Of a DNA stretch of 64,000 bases, positions 32,903 through 42,473 are shown piece by piece (positions within the stretch are counted from its first letter, which is position 1; each line of letters opens with the position of its first letter). Below the pieces are notes generated by a model. The model did no database searches and was not told where the DNA came from. It worked only from the letters and a program-made list of their open reading frames with translations. Origin of the DNA: Streptomyces oryzae (lineage in GTDB: Bacteria; Actinomycetota; Actinomycetes; Streptomycetales; Streptomycetaceae); NCBI RefSeq assembly GCF_017676365.1, contig NZ_JADKMA010000004.1, positions 1 to 64,000 of the forward strand, given 5' to 3'. A program made the position numbers and the translations under genes.

Positions 32903-34119
32903 AAGTCCCCTCCCAGGCTTCCCGAGAACCAGAGATCGCCAGGGGGCAGCCCCTCCGAGGCCTCGATGATCTCGTGAATCGTCTCTGTGTCGATCGCGGG
33001 CACGCGGGAGCTGCCGTCCTCGCTCCGTTCGCAGATGACGATCTCCTCCGGAGTCAATTGGTTGACGAAAACCGGGGAGTGCGTCGTGACGAGGAACTGC
33101 GTGCGGTCGCTCGCTTCGCGGATGCGGTGGGCGAGGAGCTCCAGTCCGTGCGGGTGGATGCCGTGGTCGATCTCCTCGATACATGTCAGCGCGGGCGGGT
33201 GCGGATCGTGGAAAAGCGCCAGCAGGCTGAGCAACCGCACTGTTCCGAACGAGGCGTCCTTGAGCGAGGTGAGCCCGCGCAGGCCGCGTTCCTTGAGGGA
33301 GATCTTCACCCGGTCCACGGAGGAGGGCCGGACCACGATGTCCTCGATCTGAGGAATGATGGCCCGCACATCTTTCAGCAGGGACTCCCAAGCATCCTGG
33401 TCGCGCTGCAGCTCGTTGAGGAAGTCGGCGAGGTTCGCGGCATCGTCGTCGAGCCGGACCCCGAGAAAGCCGATGGGGGAATCACGGCGCGCTGCCCGCA
33501 CGTCCACGTCGAAGGTGCGGACGGAGGAGAGGGAGTCCACGAAGTCGCGGACGGCCTTCTTGCTGGGGCAGTCGGGGAGGTTGGGCAGCCGCGAGTGCAG
33601 CCCCGTCTCGTACCTGCCGACGCGCAGCGGTTCATCCGACTGTTGTCCTGGCGCTTCGAAACGAAGTCGTGTGTGGGCAAGCTGCACGCTCGATGCCTCG
33701 TCAGACTCGGCGTGTTGCTCGAAGAGCTCAAAACGAGAGAACACATACTTGTCCTCTTGACGACCGGGCCGAGCTCGCGGGTTGGGACGACTTTCCAGTG
33801 TCAACGCGTACCGATCAGGGCGTGACTCGGATGCGTGGTTGGTCCAGATGCCCTCGATACCGATACGGAGCGTGGCCCGCCGACGCGCTCCACCTCGAAA
33901 AGCCAACTCCTCGAAACCACCGCTACTGCTGACGGCCTTCCTGATGTCGTCACGGCTGACCGTGGCAAGGAAATCGAACAGATGAAGTACGTTCGACTTA
34001 CCCACGGCGTTGGGGCCGACCAGGACGTTCAGTGGTCCGAGCGGAAGACTTATGCGCGTCAGCGTACGGAAGTTCTCCACGCTGAGCTTTAAGAAACGAC
34101 AGGTCAATGGGCTGGCCAA
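32899..34119 (-). CDS. AAA15/OLD-like ATPase
   Basis: A 406-residue ABC/SMC-like ATPase: N-terminal VENFRTLTRISLPLGPLNVL with Walker A GPNAVGKSN, a central helical region, then SFGTVRLLSLLALF (signature-like), Walker B TCIEEIDHGIHPHGLE and the H-loop FLVTTHSPVFVNQL. No C-terminal TOPRIM is fused; the effector is probably the coupled RloB-like gene. The start is uncertain: the TTG at 34119 lacks an SD, and a downstream GTG (at VENFR) is an alternative. The gene follows the methylase gene by 36 bp and may belong to the same transcript. Confidence 0.8.
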   Translation of the reverse strand: MASPLTCRFLKLSVENFRTLTRISLPLGPLNVLVGPNAVGKSNVLHLFDFLATVSRDDIRKAVSSSGGFEELAFRGGARRRATLRIGIEGIWTNHASESRPDRYALTLESRPNPRARPGRQEDKYVFSRFELFEQHAESDEASSVQLAHTRLRFEAPGQQSDEPLRVGRYETGLHSRLPNLPDCPSKKAVRDFVDSLSSVRTFDVDVRAARRDSPIGFLGVRLDDDAANLADFLNELQRDQDAWESLLKDVRAIIPQIEDIVVRPSSVDRVKISLKERGLRGLTSLKDASFGTVRLLSLLALFHDPHPPALTCIEEIDHGIHPHGLELLAHRIREASDRTQFLVTTHSPVFVNQLTPEEIVICERSEDGSSRVPAIDTETIHEIIEASEGLPPGDLWFSGSLGGDL

Positions 34120-34155
34120 TCGATGAGGCAGTGGACAGTGACGTGCGGTGGTGCG

Positions 34156-37100
34156 TTACGCGGACGCGGCGTCCGCGACATCTGCTGGCTCGGGCGGCGA
34201 CCAGCGGCCGGCAGCGATCTCCGCATCCAGCCTCGCCTGGAAGTGCGCGTGCGCCCCCCGCATCTCGGCCTCCCGATCCGCCTTGTAGAACGGCGGTTCG
34301 TATCCCTCGGGCGGCGGCGTGGTGGCTGGCGATTCGAGATGGGCGAGCAGCGCCGGGTACGTCTCCTTGGTCTGCCCGAAGCCGTAGGTGTTGTGATTGC
34401 GCGCGATCTTGCGCCCGTTGGCGTCGAAGTACATCTCCGCCTCGTAGTCGGAGAGCACGGGGTAGCGGGCCTTGTAGATCGCCACGAGCTGATCAGCGGT
34501 GATCCCGAGCCACACAGACACGAGGGCATCCAACTCCACGAGCGCGGCCCGCCGCTCGTACTCGGTCCGGAGGGGGGTGTCGTACTGCCATGTCGGTGCG
34601 AGATGTGCGGCGAGCGGCTTCAGATTCGGCCATCCGTCATACGCCCAGTCCTCGTACCCGGGCCAGATTGCGTTGTACAGCTCTTCCCAAAGGGGGGCGT
34701 AGGCGTTGGTGAGGGCATTGAGGCGAAGGGTGCGGAGAAGTAGGGGAGAAGCGAGGCTGTGCCCCTCGGAGGGACTGGGCATGCTTTTCGCATCAGACGA
34801 CAGTAGATTCGCCCTACCGGTAAGGCGCAGGAAATAATCGAGTGGGAGCGAGGACCAAAATCCGACATTGAGAGCTGTCTGCAAGTTATTACTCAGCACT
34901 AGAGAAACGATAGAGTCCATGTGTGCTGGGCCAGGGGGAATGAGCGTGGCGAATAGGCTTCGTTCCGTATCGAAAGCAATCATCCTGCGCCAGGCCATGC
35001 GAAAATACTCGGTGTGGGAGTGATCGTTCCATACATCTTGGAATGCCAAGTATTTTTCCCAGCTGGAGGCGCGTACATAATTTGTGCCAGGAATGGCGTC
35101 CGCAGGGAGATTCACCAGGTCGAATGTGGACCAGTCTCGGTTGGTCCGGCAGGGATTATTTGGCTGCTTAGTGAAGGCCGAAGAAACGCCAAGGTGTGGA
35201 CCTTGAAGAATTACCTCTTTGATGTCTTCCGGGGAAGAGGTTTGCCACTTGTAGATGCCCGCATTTTTGGTTGCCTGATTTTCGAACATTCCCACAGTGA
35301 TGTGCGGTTTAAGTGAGCCCAGTCGCTGGTGTGCGCCTGATAGGGACTCGATGGCCGCCTCTTCCTCGGCGGTGACCGGATATAGTAGCGGCGCTTGTTG
35401 GTCAGGGGTGTCGGATTCTCCGGTGAGGTGGTTCCATGCTGTGAGACGCTGACTGTTTACGACAGTGATGCGGGACCTATGAGGTCGAAGATCCCAGCTG
35501 CCATGATGTTTGATTCCCGGAGGTGGCCCTCCTCCGTCGTGGTACATCGAGTCGATCAAGATAGTTGGGTCGAACAGCCAGCTGATATGCGTGAAAGAGA
35601 CCTCGGATGGGCATCCGTAGATGCTGAGGCTGAATTCAGTGTTTACATGCACATCAGGAAAAATTCTGGTCCGGTTGTGGAAATGCGCATGGGTTCGAAG
35701 ATGTCTATATGCCGCTTCGCGCAGTGGTCCTTCTTTTCTTCCGGCGAAGTGGGTATTGGGGTGGATTAGTCCTGTGTTGCCATTGCGCTGTGAGTGCAAC
35801 CATGTTTGACACATGAAGGCTCGATAGAGATCCGGGCGAGTGCCGCTGATCAATGGATAGGTGCTTCCAGAACCCAAGAAAGACGCCTTACCGGCAACGC
35901 CTGCAGCCTCAGACAGATAGAAGTCGCGACTCGGCGGTTCTCCCAGCACCTCTTCCTTGCGAAACCGCCACTCTGTGATACTCGGTTTGCTCTCCAGGGC
36001 AAACCACGGCTCCAACTCAGCCAGGACCATATCCTCCTGCCAGTCTGGCCGCACCCAAGGCGGGTTCCCCACCTGCAAGTCGTACCCACCCCGGGCGAAC
36101 ACCTGGCCGTACTCCAGCTCCCAGTGGAAGAAGCCCTGCCGGTCGGCGACGTCCCGCACAACGGACATCCAGGGGTACCGGGCCTCCATCCAATGTGCGG
36201 GGTCCATGCCCATGAGGTCGGGCAACTGGTCCTCGTAGGGGGTCAGTTCTTCCAGGGTTTCGAACTCGGAGACCAGCGAATCCTCCGGCACGTCCTGCGT
36301 GCCCAGGAGGGACTCGGCGAAGTCCAGCCAGGAGTCCAGGTTCGCCAAGGAGGTCACCGTGCGGCGTTCGCGGATGGCCTCCTTGCGGCGGCCTGTCCGC
36401 TTCCGTTCCAAGGAGGCACGCGTCAGTGCCATCTGCTGTGGCTCGGCGCCCAGATCGAGGCCGGGGAGGGCGTCCTCCTTCCACATCATGAGGACGCCGT
36501 CCGGGTCCGCAGCGTCCTCGCCAGCTTCGCCGGCCTCGCCAACAGCCTCGTCCGAGTCCGCGCCGGAGTCGGCAACAGCCTCCCGGCTGCCACTCACCAG
36601 CACAGCCGCCGACCGCTCGGCGGCGGCTTCGCCGCCCGCCGCCCCGCGCGTGTACCGCTCGTCCTTCCCGTTCAGCAGCCCGGCTTCCTGGACCGGCCAG
36701 AACCACAGCGCACACCAAGCGTCCATCAGGGTCTTCAGCCGCCAGTACGGGGTGTCGACCGCCTCAAGGTCGGCCACCACCTCGTCCCGCTGGACGGCCT
36801 CCTGCGGGCGGCGCAGCCAGCCGTCCTCCGAGCCCCACACATCGATCCGGCGCGAGATGTCGCGCTCCGAGATCTCCAGGCGGCGCACCACCAGCCCCCA
36901 CAGGTACTCGGCCCGTCGGGCCAGGCCCTGCAAACGGGCGGTCTGCTTCGTAGTCGGCGACTTGGTGATGGCCCGGCGCCAAGCCGCCAGCGCTTTCGCC
37001 TGCTCCGGGGCGAGGGCCTTGGCCTCCTTCTCGGCGGCGACGGCTCCCCACTCCTTCGCCGGGAGCAGGAAGTGGTGGACGGCGCCGGTCGGCAGCGTCT

Positions 37101-39429
37101 CGCCGGCCTGCGCGTCGGCGAGTGGGAAGCGCTCCGGAGTGGTGCCGAGCCAGCCGCCCTTCTTGAGACGTTCCGGTGCGTACACCTCGCGCCGGCCGCC
37201 GATCAGAGAGTTGCCGCGCCGCAAGTGGAGGCCGAACCAGGGGGCTTCCATGCCGGGGTGCATGGTGTTGAGCCAGAGGGAGACCTCGGCGAGTTCGACC
37301 GCCGTGGAGTTCAGGTCGACGCCGTAGCAGTTGTGCAGGGCGATGTATGCCTTCACCTTCTGCAGCTCGATCTGGTACTGCTCGGTGTCGATCGTGGTGC
37401 GCAGCTCCTTCTGCCGCCTGCGCAGATACTCGGCCGCCACCTGGTTGATGGCCTCGTTGAGGAACGCGCCGGAGCCCAGGGCGGGCTCGCAGATCTGCCA
37501 CTCCAGCAGCTCGCGCGCCGGTGTCGTCTCGCCGTCCTGGTCGAGCCGGTGCTGCAGGGCGAGCTGCACCGTGACCTTCGTCAGGGACTCGGGCGTGTAG
37601 TACGACGCTGAGGTCTGCCGATCGCGTCCGGAGAGGCGGTAGACGAAGGAGCCGGGGGCGTGCCGGACCCGGGGCTCCTCGCCGGTGTCCCGGTCGTAGC
37701 CGCGTACGAAGACCTCGTCCGGGTACTCGTCGGCCTTGGAGGCGGGCACCAGCCAGGAGCCGTCCTTGGCGTCGCCGTTCTTGGCGACCTCGTAAAACTC
37801 CTCGTTCGCGACGAAGCCCGAGTACGACATCAGGCCCTCGTACACGGCGCCGAGCTGGTTGATGCCGAGCTGGGCGTAGGAGATGAAGCCGCCGCGCCGC
37901 CCCTTCTTGCCCTCGGTGAGCATGAGGTTGCGCAGCACCTGGTACAGCGTCGCGTTGCGCAGGCGCGTGTCGAGGTAGCGCGCCTCCTCGGAGTCTCCGC
38001 CACCCCGGCTCGCGTCCGCGTCGGCGTCGTAGCGGGGGTCGGGGACGGCGTGCTTGCCGATCAGCCGGATCGACGCCGGTTCGAAGAGCTTGGAGTGCAG
38101 CGGTTCGAAGCGCAGCCCCACATCCTCCGAGGTCTCGCTTCCGGCGCCCTCGGCGTCCCCGGTCTCGGGGACGCCATGTGTGCGGCGCGGCCGGTAGCCG
38201 TCCTGCACCTTGCGGAAGAGCAGGTCCAGGGACTCGTACAGGTACGTGCCCCGCCGCGACTCCTCGTCGACCAGTTCGCGGTCGGCGACCAGCTCGCCCA
38301 GGCGGCCGAGCCCGTAGCCCTGCTCGTACTCGGGGTAGTCCGAGGGGAGGATGCCCAGCTCGGGGCGGGCCTCGGCGTACAGGAGGAAGAGGATGCGGTA
38401 GAGGTAGCGCAGCGACTCGCGGGTGAGCTGGCGGCCCAGTTCCGGGAGTTCCTTGACCTGTTCGGGGCGTACGCCCTGCTCGGCGATCCGGGCCAGTACC
38501 TCGTTGGCGATCAGCTCGACGCTCTGCCGCAGGCCGTCGCGCAGTTCGGAGGAGACGCCCACGGCGTGCTTGGCAGAGTTGCCGACGAGTTCGGCGAGCG
38601 GTACCTCGCCGCCCTCCTCCGGCGTGCGCAGTGAGTCGGCGCCGAAGAGCGCGGCGACGGTGTCGAGTTCGCCGCCGGTCTTGGTGTCGTTGCGCTCCAG
38701 CGCCGAGTCCAGCGAGACGGCGAGGTAGCGGCCTTCGCCCCACGCGGCGCGGTCGGCCAGCACGACGACGCCGCCGGTGAGCAGCAGCACGTAGCGGGGC
38801 GGCTCCTCGGCGGCGAACAGGAACGAGGCGAGCTTGGCGCCGGTGGCGACCGTACGCTGACCGTCGAGCACCACCGGGTCCAGCAGACGGCCGGGGCCGT
38901 CCCCGTCCAGGGCGTCGTCGGGCTCGGCGGCCCAGCCGCAGTCGAGCGCCACCAGGTCCTTCTCGCGGTGCGCGACCGTGACCTCGTGGGCCGCGTCGGC
39001 GCGCTGCACCGTCAGCGTCTCGGGTTTCGCGTCGAAGCCCAGCGCGCGCAGCACGTCCGCGTTGAGGGCGCGGATACGCTCGCGCCACTCGGGGGAGGCG
39101 TAGGTGTCCGTATCGTCGCCGCCCGCTGCGACGCTGCCGCTGTCGTCCTGGCCCTGCCGGGCGGCGAAGAACGAGCGGGCCCGGAAGTAGGGGCGGCGCA
39201 GCTCGCGCAGTCCGGCGCGGGGGGTGACGGGCAGGGCGTCGGGTGCGCGAGAGGGGGCGGCGCTGTCGGCCGCGCCCTCGGCGGTGGCTGCCTCACGGGC
39301 CCGCTTCGCCTCTTCCTCACGCTTCTTCCAGGTGCTGAGCAGCCCGGACTTCAGGTCCTTCGGCAGCACCTCGGACAGGTAGTGCGGGGAGAAGTAGTCA
39401 CCGCGGTTGACCAACGAGTCGAACGTCAT
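34156..39429 (-). CDS. Large N6-adenine DNA methylase, Eco57I type (DISARM DrmMI-like)
   Basis: A 1757-residue protein. The AdoMet-binding motif I is EPALGSGAFLNEAIN near residue 646, VDLNSTAVELAEVSLWLNT follows, and the catalytic NPPW lies near residue 1121 (LQVGNPPWVRPDWQ). N-terminal YFSPHYLSEVLP and a long helical region precede the methylase core, as in DISARM class 1 methylases; no PD-(D/E)XK motif was found by eye. ATG 39429 has GGAAGAG about 8 bases upstream. It starts 25 bp after the SNF2 gene. The segment encoded by about 34750-35850 (after the NPPW motif, likely target recognition) is visibly more A+T rich with relaxed codon use, suggesting replacement by recombination. Confidence 0.8.
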   Translation of the reverse strand: MTFDSLVNRGDYFSPHYLSEVLPKDLKSGLLSTWKKREEEAKRAREAATAEGAADSAAPSRAPDALPVTPRAGLRELRRPYFRARSFFAARQGQDDSGSVAAGGDDTDTYASPEWRERIRALNADVLRALGFDAKPETLTVQRADAAHEVTVAHREKDLVALDCGWAAEPDDALDGDGPGRLLDPVVLDGQRTVATGAKLASFLFAAEEPPRYVLLLTGGVVVLADRAAWGEGRYLAVSLDSALERNDTKTGGELDTVAALFGADSLRTPEEGGEVPLAELVGNSAKHAVGVSSELRDGLRQSVELIANEVLARIAEQGVRPEQVKELPELGRQLTRESLRYLYRILFLLYAEARPELGILPSDYPEYEQGYGLGRLGELVADRELVDEESRRGTYLYESLDLLFRKVQDGYRPRRTHGVPETGDAEGAGSETSEDVGLRFEPLHSKLFEPASIRLIGKHAVPDPRYDADADASRGGGDSEEARYLDTRLRNATLYQVLRNLMLTEGKKGRRGGFISYAQLGINQLGAVYEGLMSYSGFVANEEFYEVAKNGDAKDGSWLVPASKADEYPDEVFVRGYDRDTGEEPRVRHAPGSFVYRLSGRDRQTSASYYTPESLTKVTVQLALQHRLDQDGETTPARELLEWQICEPALGSGAFLNEAINQVAAEYLRRRQKELRTTIDTEQYQIELQKVKAYIALHNCYGVDLNSTAVELAEVSLWLNTMHPGMEAPWFGLHLRRGNSLIGGRREVYAPERLKKGGWLGTTPERFPLADAQAGETLPTGAVHHFLLPAKEWGAVAAEKEAKALAPEQAKALAAWRRAITKSPTTKQTARLQGLARRAEYLWGLVVRRLEISERDISRRIDVWGSEDGWLRRPQEAVQRDEVVADLEAVDTPYWRLKTLMDAWCALWFWPVQEAGLLNGKDERYTRGAAGGEAAAERSAAVLVSGSREAVADSGADSDEAVGEAGEAGEDAADPDGVLMMWKEDALPGLDLGAEPQQMALTRASLERKRTGRRKEAIRERRTVTSLANLDSWLDFAESLLGTQDVPEDSLVSEFETLEELTPYEDQLPDLMGMDPAHWMEARYPWMSVVRDVADRQGFFHWELEYGQVFARGGYDLQVGNPPWVRPDWQEDMVLAELEPWFALESKPSITEWRFRKEEVLGEPPSRDFYLSEAAGVAGKASFLGSGSTYPLISGTRPDLYRAFMCQTWLHSQRNGNTGLIHPNTHFAGRKEGPLREAAYRHLRTHAHFHNRTRIFPDVHVNTEFSLSIYGCPSEVSFTHISWLFDPTILIDSMYHDGGGPPPGIKHHGSWDLRPHRSRITVVNSQRLTAWNHLTGESDTPDQQAPLLYPVTAEEEAAIESLSGAHQRLGSLKPHITVGMFENQATKNAGIYKWQTSSPEDIKEVILQGPHLGVSSAFTKQPNNPCRTNRDWSTFDLVNLPADAIPGTNYVRASSWEKYLAFQDVWNDHSHTEYFRMAWRRMIAFDTERSLFATLIPPGPAHMDSIVSLVLSNNLQTALNVGFWSSLPLDYFLRLTGRANLLSSDAKSMPSPSEGHSLASPLLLRTLRLNALTNAYAPLWEELYNAIWPGYEDWAYDGWPNLKPLAAHLAPTWQYDTPLRTEYERRAALVELDALVSVWLGITADQLVAIYKARYPVLSDYEAEMYFDANGRKIARNHNTYGFGQTKETYPALLAHLESPATTPPPEGYEPPFYKADREAEMRGAHAHFQARLDAEIAAGRWSPPEPADVADAASA

Positions 39430-39454
39430 GGCCTGGCTCTTCCAGCTCTCGGTC

Positions 39455-42325
39455 TCAGTCGGCGGACGGGGCGGCGGTGGGGTCGGGCGCGAGGACGGCG
39501 AGGAGGCGCAGCATCGGACGGCCGGTCGTCAGCAGCGAGTCGGCGAGATCCGCCAGCTCCCGCTTGGTGCGCTCACCGGCCAGGGTGGGCTGCTCCCACG
39601 CGCCCAGCCGCGCCTTGTACCGCTCGATGGGCTCGCGCAGCGGCTCGTCCCACTCCGCGCGGTGCTTCTCCAGGTATGCCTCGGCGGCTTTCAGGACGTC
39701 GGGCAGCGGCTCGGCGAGGCGGGCGGCGTTGTGCGGGCTGAGCGGGTTGGCCATCTCAGGACCGACTCCGGCCTCGTGGAGCACCTTCACCATGTCGGCG
39801 TCCACCGAGCCGTCGGCGGTCACCGCCATCCACTGGACGACCGTGGGCTTGCCCTGCGCGTTGGAGTAGATCCCCTGGACCAGATAGCGGGCAGGCCGTA
39901 CCTGCGCCGTGATGATGGGCGCGGTCTGCCGGTCGATGCGGACGAGCACCTTGTCCGTCAGCCACTCCACCATCGGATGCAGATCGGTGAGGAGGGAGAT
40001 CTCCGGCCAGTTGGAGGTGGAGGACTGGCGTGCGAGCCGCAGCGAGTGCTCGGCCAGCCGCCGGTTGAGGGTGACGAGCAGCCGTTTGTGGAGCTGCTGT
40101 TCGCGCACATAGTCCGGCGGCAGCGCCTTGAGCCGCCGGATGAGGTCGCGGGGCGGCACGAAGGAGATCAGCCCGGACTTCTCGTCCATCGACAGGTCGA
40201 GCCGGTCGCGTGCGTCGGGGAAGACCTCGTTGACGGCTTCGTCGATGTACTGCCGAGTGGAGGCGAACAGCCGCGGGACCTCGGCTGTGGGAGGGGCCGT
40301 GTTGTGCTGGCCGCTGTCGTCGGCCGGCTCCCCACCGACCGTGCCGAAGAAGTCCCCCAGGAAGTCGTCCAGCCCGTCGTCCGTGCCGCTCGTGCCACCG
40401 GAATGCGGCGCGTCGAGCGACTCGTCCACGGTGCGGCCCCGCAGCAGGTCCTGGACGAGGGATTTCTCCTCGGCCTCGGCCCGGTACAGCCCGCTGACCG
40501 CCTCCGCCGTGCCCAGCGCGCGGTGCGCTTCGTCCTCCCGCTCCAGCAGCCGCTCGGCGACGAGGGTGTCGTCCTTGGCGCCGTCCACCGTGCTGGTCAG
40601 GATCAGGGCGCGGAACTGCGGCGATCTCTCCTGCCCGTAGCGGTCGATACGGCCGTTGCGCTGCTCGATCCGGATCAGCGACCAGGGCACGTCGTAGTGG
40701 ATGAGCTGGTGGCACTGACGGTGCAGGTTGACGCCCTCGGAGGCCAGGTCGCCGGTGAACAGGATGCGGACCGGGGTGTCGGCCAGGCCGAAATCCTCGA
40801 CGCACTGCATCTGCTGCTCGTCCGAGAGGCCACCGTGCATGATCCGCGCGGCGGCCCGCTGCGCCGCCTGCCCCTTGAACCCGAGGGCGGCGGGGACCGC
40901 GTCGCGAAGCCATTCGAGGGTCTGCACGCGCTCGGAGAAGACCACGACCCGGGTGTCGGATCCCGGCCCCACACCGATCTCCTTGAGCTGCTCGACGAGC
41001 GCGCGGAACTTCGCGGAGTCCTTCTCCGTCACCTTCGCGGCCAGCGCGCCCAACCGCTCCAGGGCCTCCACCTCGGTCCGGTCGGCCTCGGGCGTGTTCC
41101 TCTTTTCCAGCGTCTTGGTGCGGGTGGCGACCGTGGCCTTGAGCGCCTTGTGGGAAGAGAGGAAGGACTTCAGCAGCGTGTAGGGGAAGAGCGCGACATC
41201 GGTGACCGACTTCCGCCCGTCCGCCGGCAGCCACGTCTGCGCCAGTTCCTCGAAGATCTGCTCCTCCGCCGGGGACGCCGCACAGTGGATGGCCTGCGAC
41301 GGGCCGCGGTCGGCCCACTGGCCGTGCATCGCGTCCCGCACCTCCGGGCTCACCTTCGTCCGCCGGATGAACAGATGCTCGATGTCCTTGGCCCGGTATC
41401 GCTCGGGGTCGCGGATGGCGGCGGGATCGAGGAGCGAGATCAGCTCGGCGAACGAACGGGCGTCGCCGTTGTGCGGGGTGGCGGAGGCCAACAGCAGCGC
41501 GTCGGTCCTGGGTGCCAGCGTCTTGGCGAGCTGGTTGCGCAGCGACCCCTTGTTGATGAGGTTGTGCGACTCGTCGATGACCACCGCGTCCCACCGGATG
41601 TGTTCCAGGTGGTGCTTGTACTGGTCGGTGTTCTTGAGGGTGTCGATCGAGATGATGACGCGCTTGAAGTAGGTGAACGGATTCCGGCCCGCCGGGATCT
41701 CCCGCTGGATGCGCTCGATACCCACCGAGTCGAGCCGCACGAGAGGAATGGCGAACCGCGTCCACAGCTCGTGCTGGAACTGCTCCAGCACATGCTGCGG
41801 CGTGACGACGAGGATGCGCTCGCCACGCCCGCGCCGGATCAACTCGGCCAGCGTGAGACCGATTTCGAGAGTCTTGCCGAGCCCCACGACATCGGCGATC
41901 AGCATGCGGGGCTGGAGATTGCGTCCGGAGAGCGCGAGCTGCGCCGGACGCTGCTGGTACGGCAGCGCGTCCAGCAGGAACGAGTCCGTGAGCGCCAGCC
42001 CCCGCTCGGACTGCGGCAGCGCCGTCTTGCGGATGACGGACTCCAGGAAGAGCCGGGAGCGCCGGAAATTCGGGGAATCGTCCTGCACCAGCGTCGTCTT
42101 GCGCGGGTCCAGCAGCTCGGCCCGGTCCAGCGCGGTGAAGAACACCGCCTCCTGGTCCCGTACGAAGTCGGAGATGCCCACGGCGTCGATGCGGGTCCCG
42201 TCGTGTCTGGTGGGGAAGCTGTTGCGGACCAGCCAGACCTCGTCCCGTACGACGACCTGCGCACCCGGCGGGTACTGCGCGTCCTCGGAACTCTCGGCGA
42301 GGGCGCTGCTGCCGTCGACGGTCAC
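39455..42325 (-). CDS. SNF2-family helicase (DISARM DrmD-like)
   Basis: A 956-residue superfamily II translocase of the SNF2/RapA type: ADVVGLGKTLEIGLTLAE near residue 147, RILVVTPQHVLEQFQ, DESHNL near 248, SATPHNGD, FTGDLASEGVNLHRQCHQL and QRNGRIDRYGQ near 561. The C-terminal 300 residues include an acidic, disordered linker and a helical domain. GTG 42325 is preceded by AGGAGG at 6 bases. SNF2 helicase followed by an adenine methylase is the 5' order of class 1 DISARM. The usual drmA-drmB genes do not follow. Confidence 0.85.
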   Translation of the reverse strand: MTVDGSSALAESSEDAQYPPGAQVVVRDEVWLVRNSFPTRHDGTRIDAVGISDFVRDQEAVFFTALDRAELLDPRKTTLVQDDSPNFRRSRLFLESVIRKTALPQSERGLALTDSFLLDALPYQQRPAQLALSGRNLQPRMLIADVVGLGKTLEIGLTLAELIRRGRGERILVVTPQHVLEQFQHELWTRFAIPLVRLDSVGIERIQREIPAGRNPFTYFKRVIISIDTLKNTDQYKHHLEHIRWDAVVIDESHNLINKGSLRNQLAKTLAPRTDALLLASATPHNGDARSFAELISLLDPAAIRDPERYRAKDIEHLFIRRTKVSPEVRDAMHGQWADRGPSQAIHCAASPAEEQIFEELAQTWLPADGRKSVTDVALFPYTLLKSFLSSHKALKATVATRTKTLEKRNTPEADRTEVEALERLGALAAKVTEKDSAKFRALVEQLKEIGVGPGSDTRVVVFSERVQTLEWLRDAVPAALGFKGQAAQRAAARIMHGGLSDEQQMQCVEDFGLADTPVRILFTGDLASEGVNLHRQCHQLIHYDVPWSLIRIEQRNGRIDRYGQERSPQFRALILTSTVDGAKDDTLVAERLLEREDEAHRALGTAEAVSGLYRAEAEEKSLVQDLLRGRTVDESLDAPHSGGTSGTDDGLDDFLGDFFGTVGGEPADDSGQHNTAPPTAEVPRLFASTRQYIDEAVNEVFPDARDRLDLSMDEKSGLISFVPPRDLIRRLKALPPDYVREQQLHKRLLVTLNRRLAEHSLRLARQSSTSNWPEISLLTDLHPMVEWLTDKVLVRIDRQTAPIITAQVRPARYLVQGIYSNAQGKPTVVQWMAVTADGSVDADMVKVLHEAGVGPEMANPLSPHNAARLAEPLPDVLKAAEAYLEKHRAEWDEPLREPIERYKARLGAWEQPTLAGERTKRELADLADSLLTTGRPMLRLLAVLAPDPTAAPSAD

Positions 42326-42473
42326 CCGCTGCCTCCTGTGTTGACGTTCGACGTTCGTGTCCTGGATGTGTGTATCACCACCCTTGTCGGGGTGGTCATG
42401 CAGGTCAAGGGGAATGGGGACGATCAGTGACCGGCCCGTTACCGCTGCCGTGCCCAGTCTCGTCGTGGGCCGG

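Noticed and set aside
35794-37611. 605-codon plus-strand frame
   Set aside because: Antisense to the methylase core including its motif I and NPPW; low-complexity Gln/Arg/Leu-rich product.
39407-42430. 1007-codon plus-strand open frame
   Set aside because: It mirrors the SNF2 helicase, which has clear motifs; the product is compositionally biased and resembles no protein.
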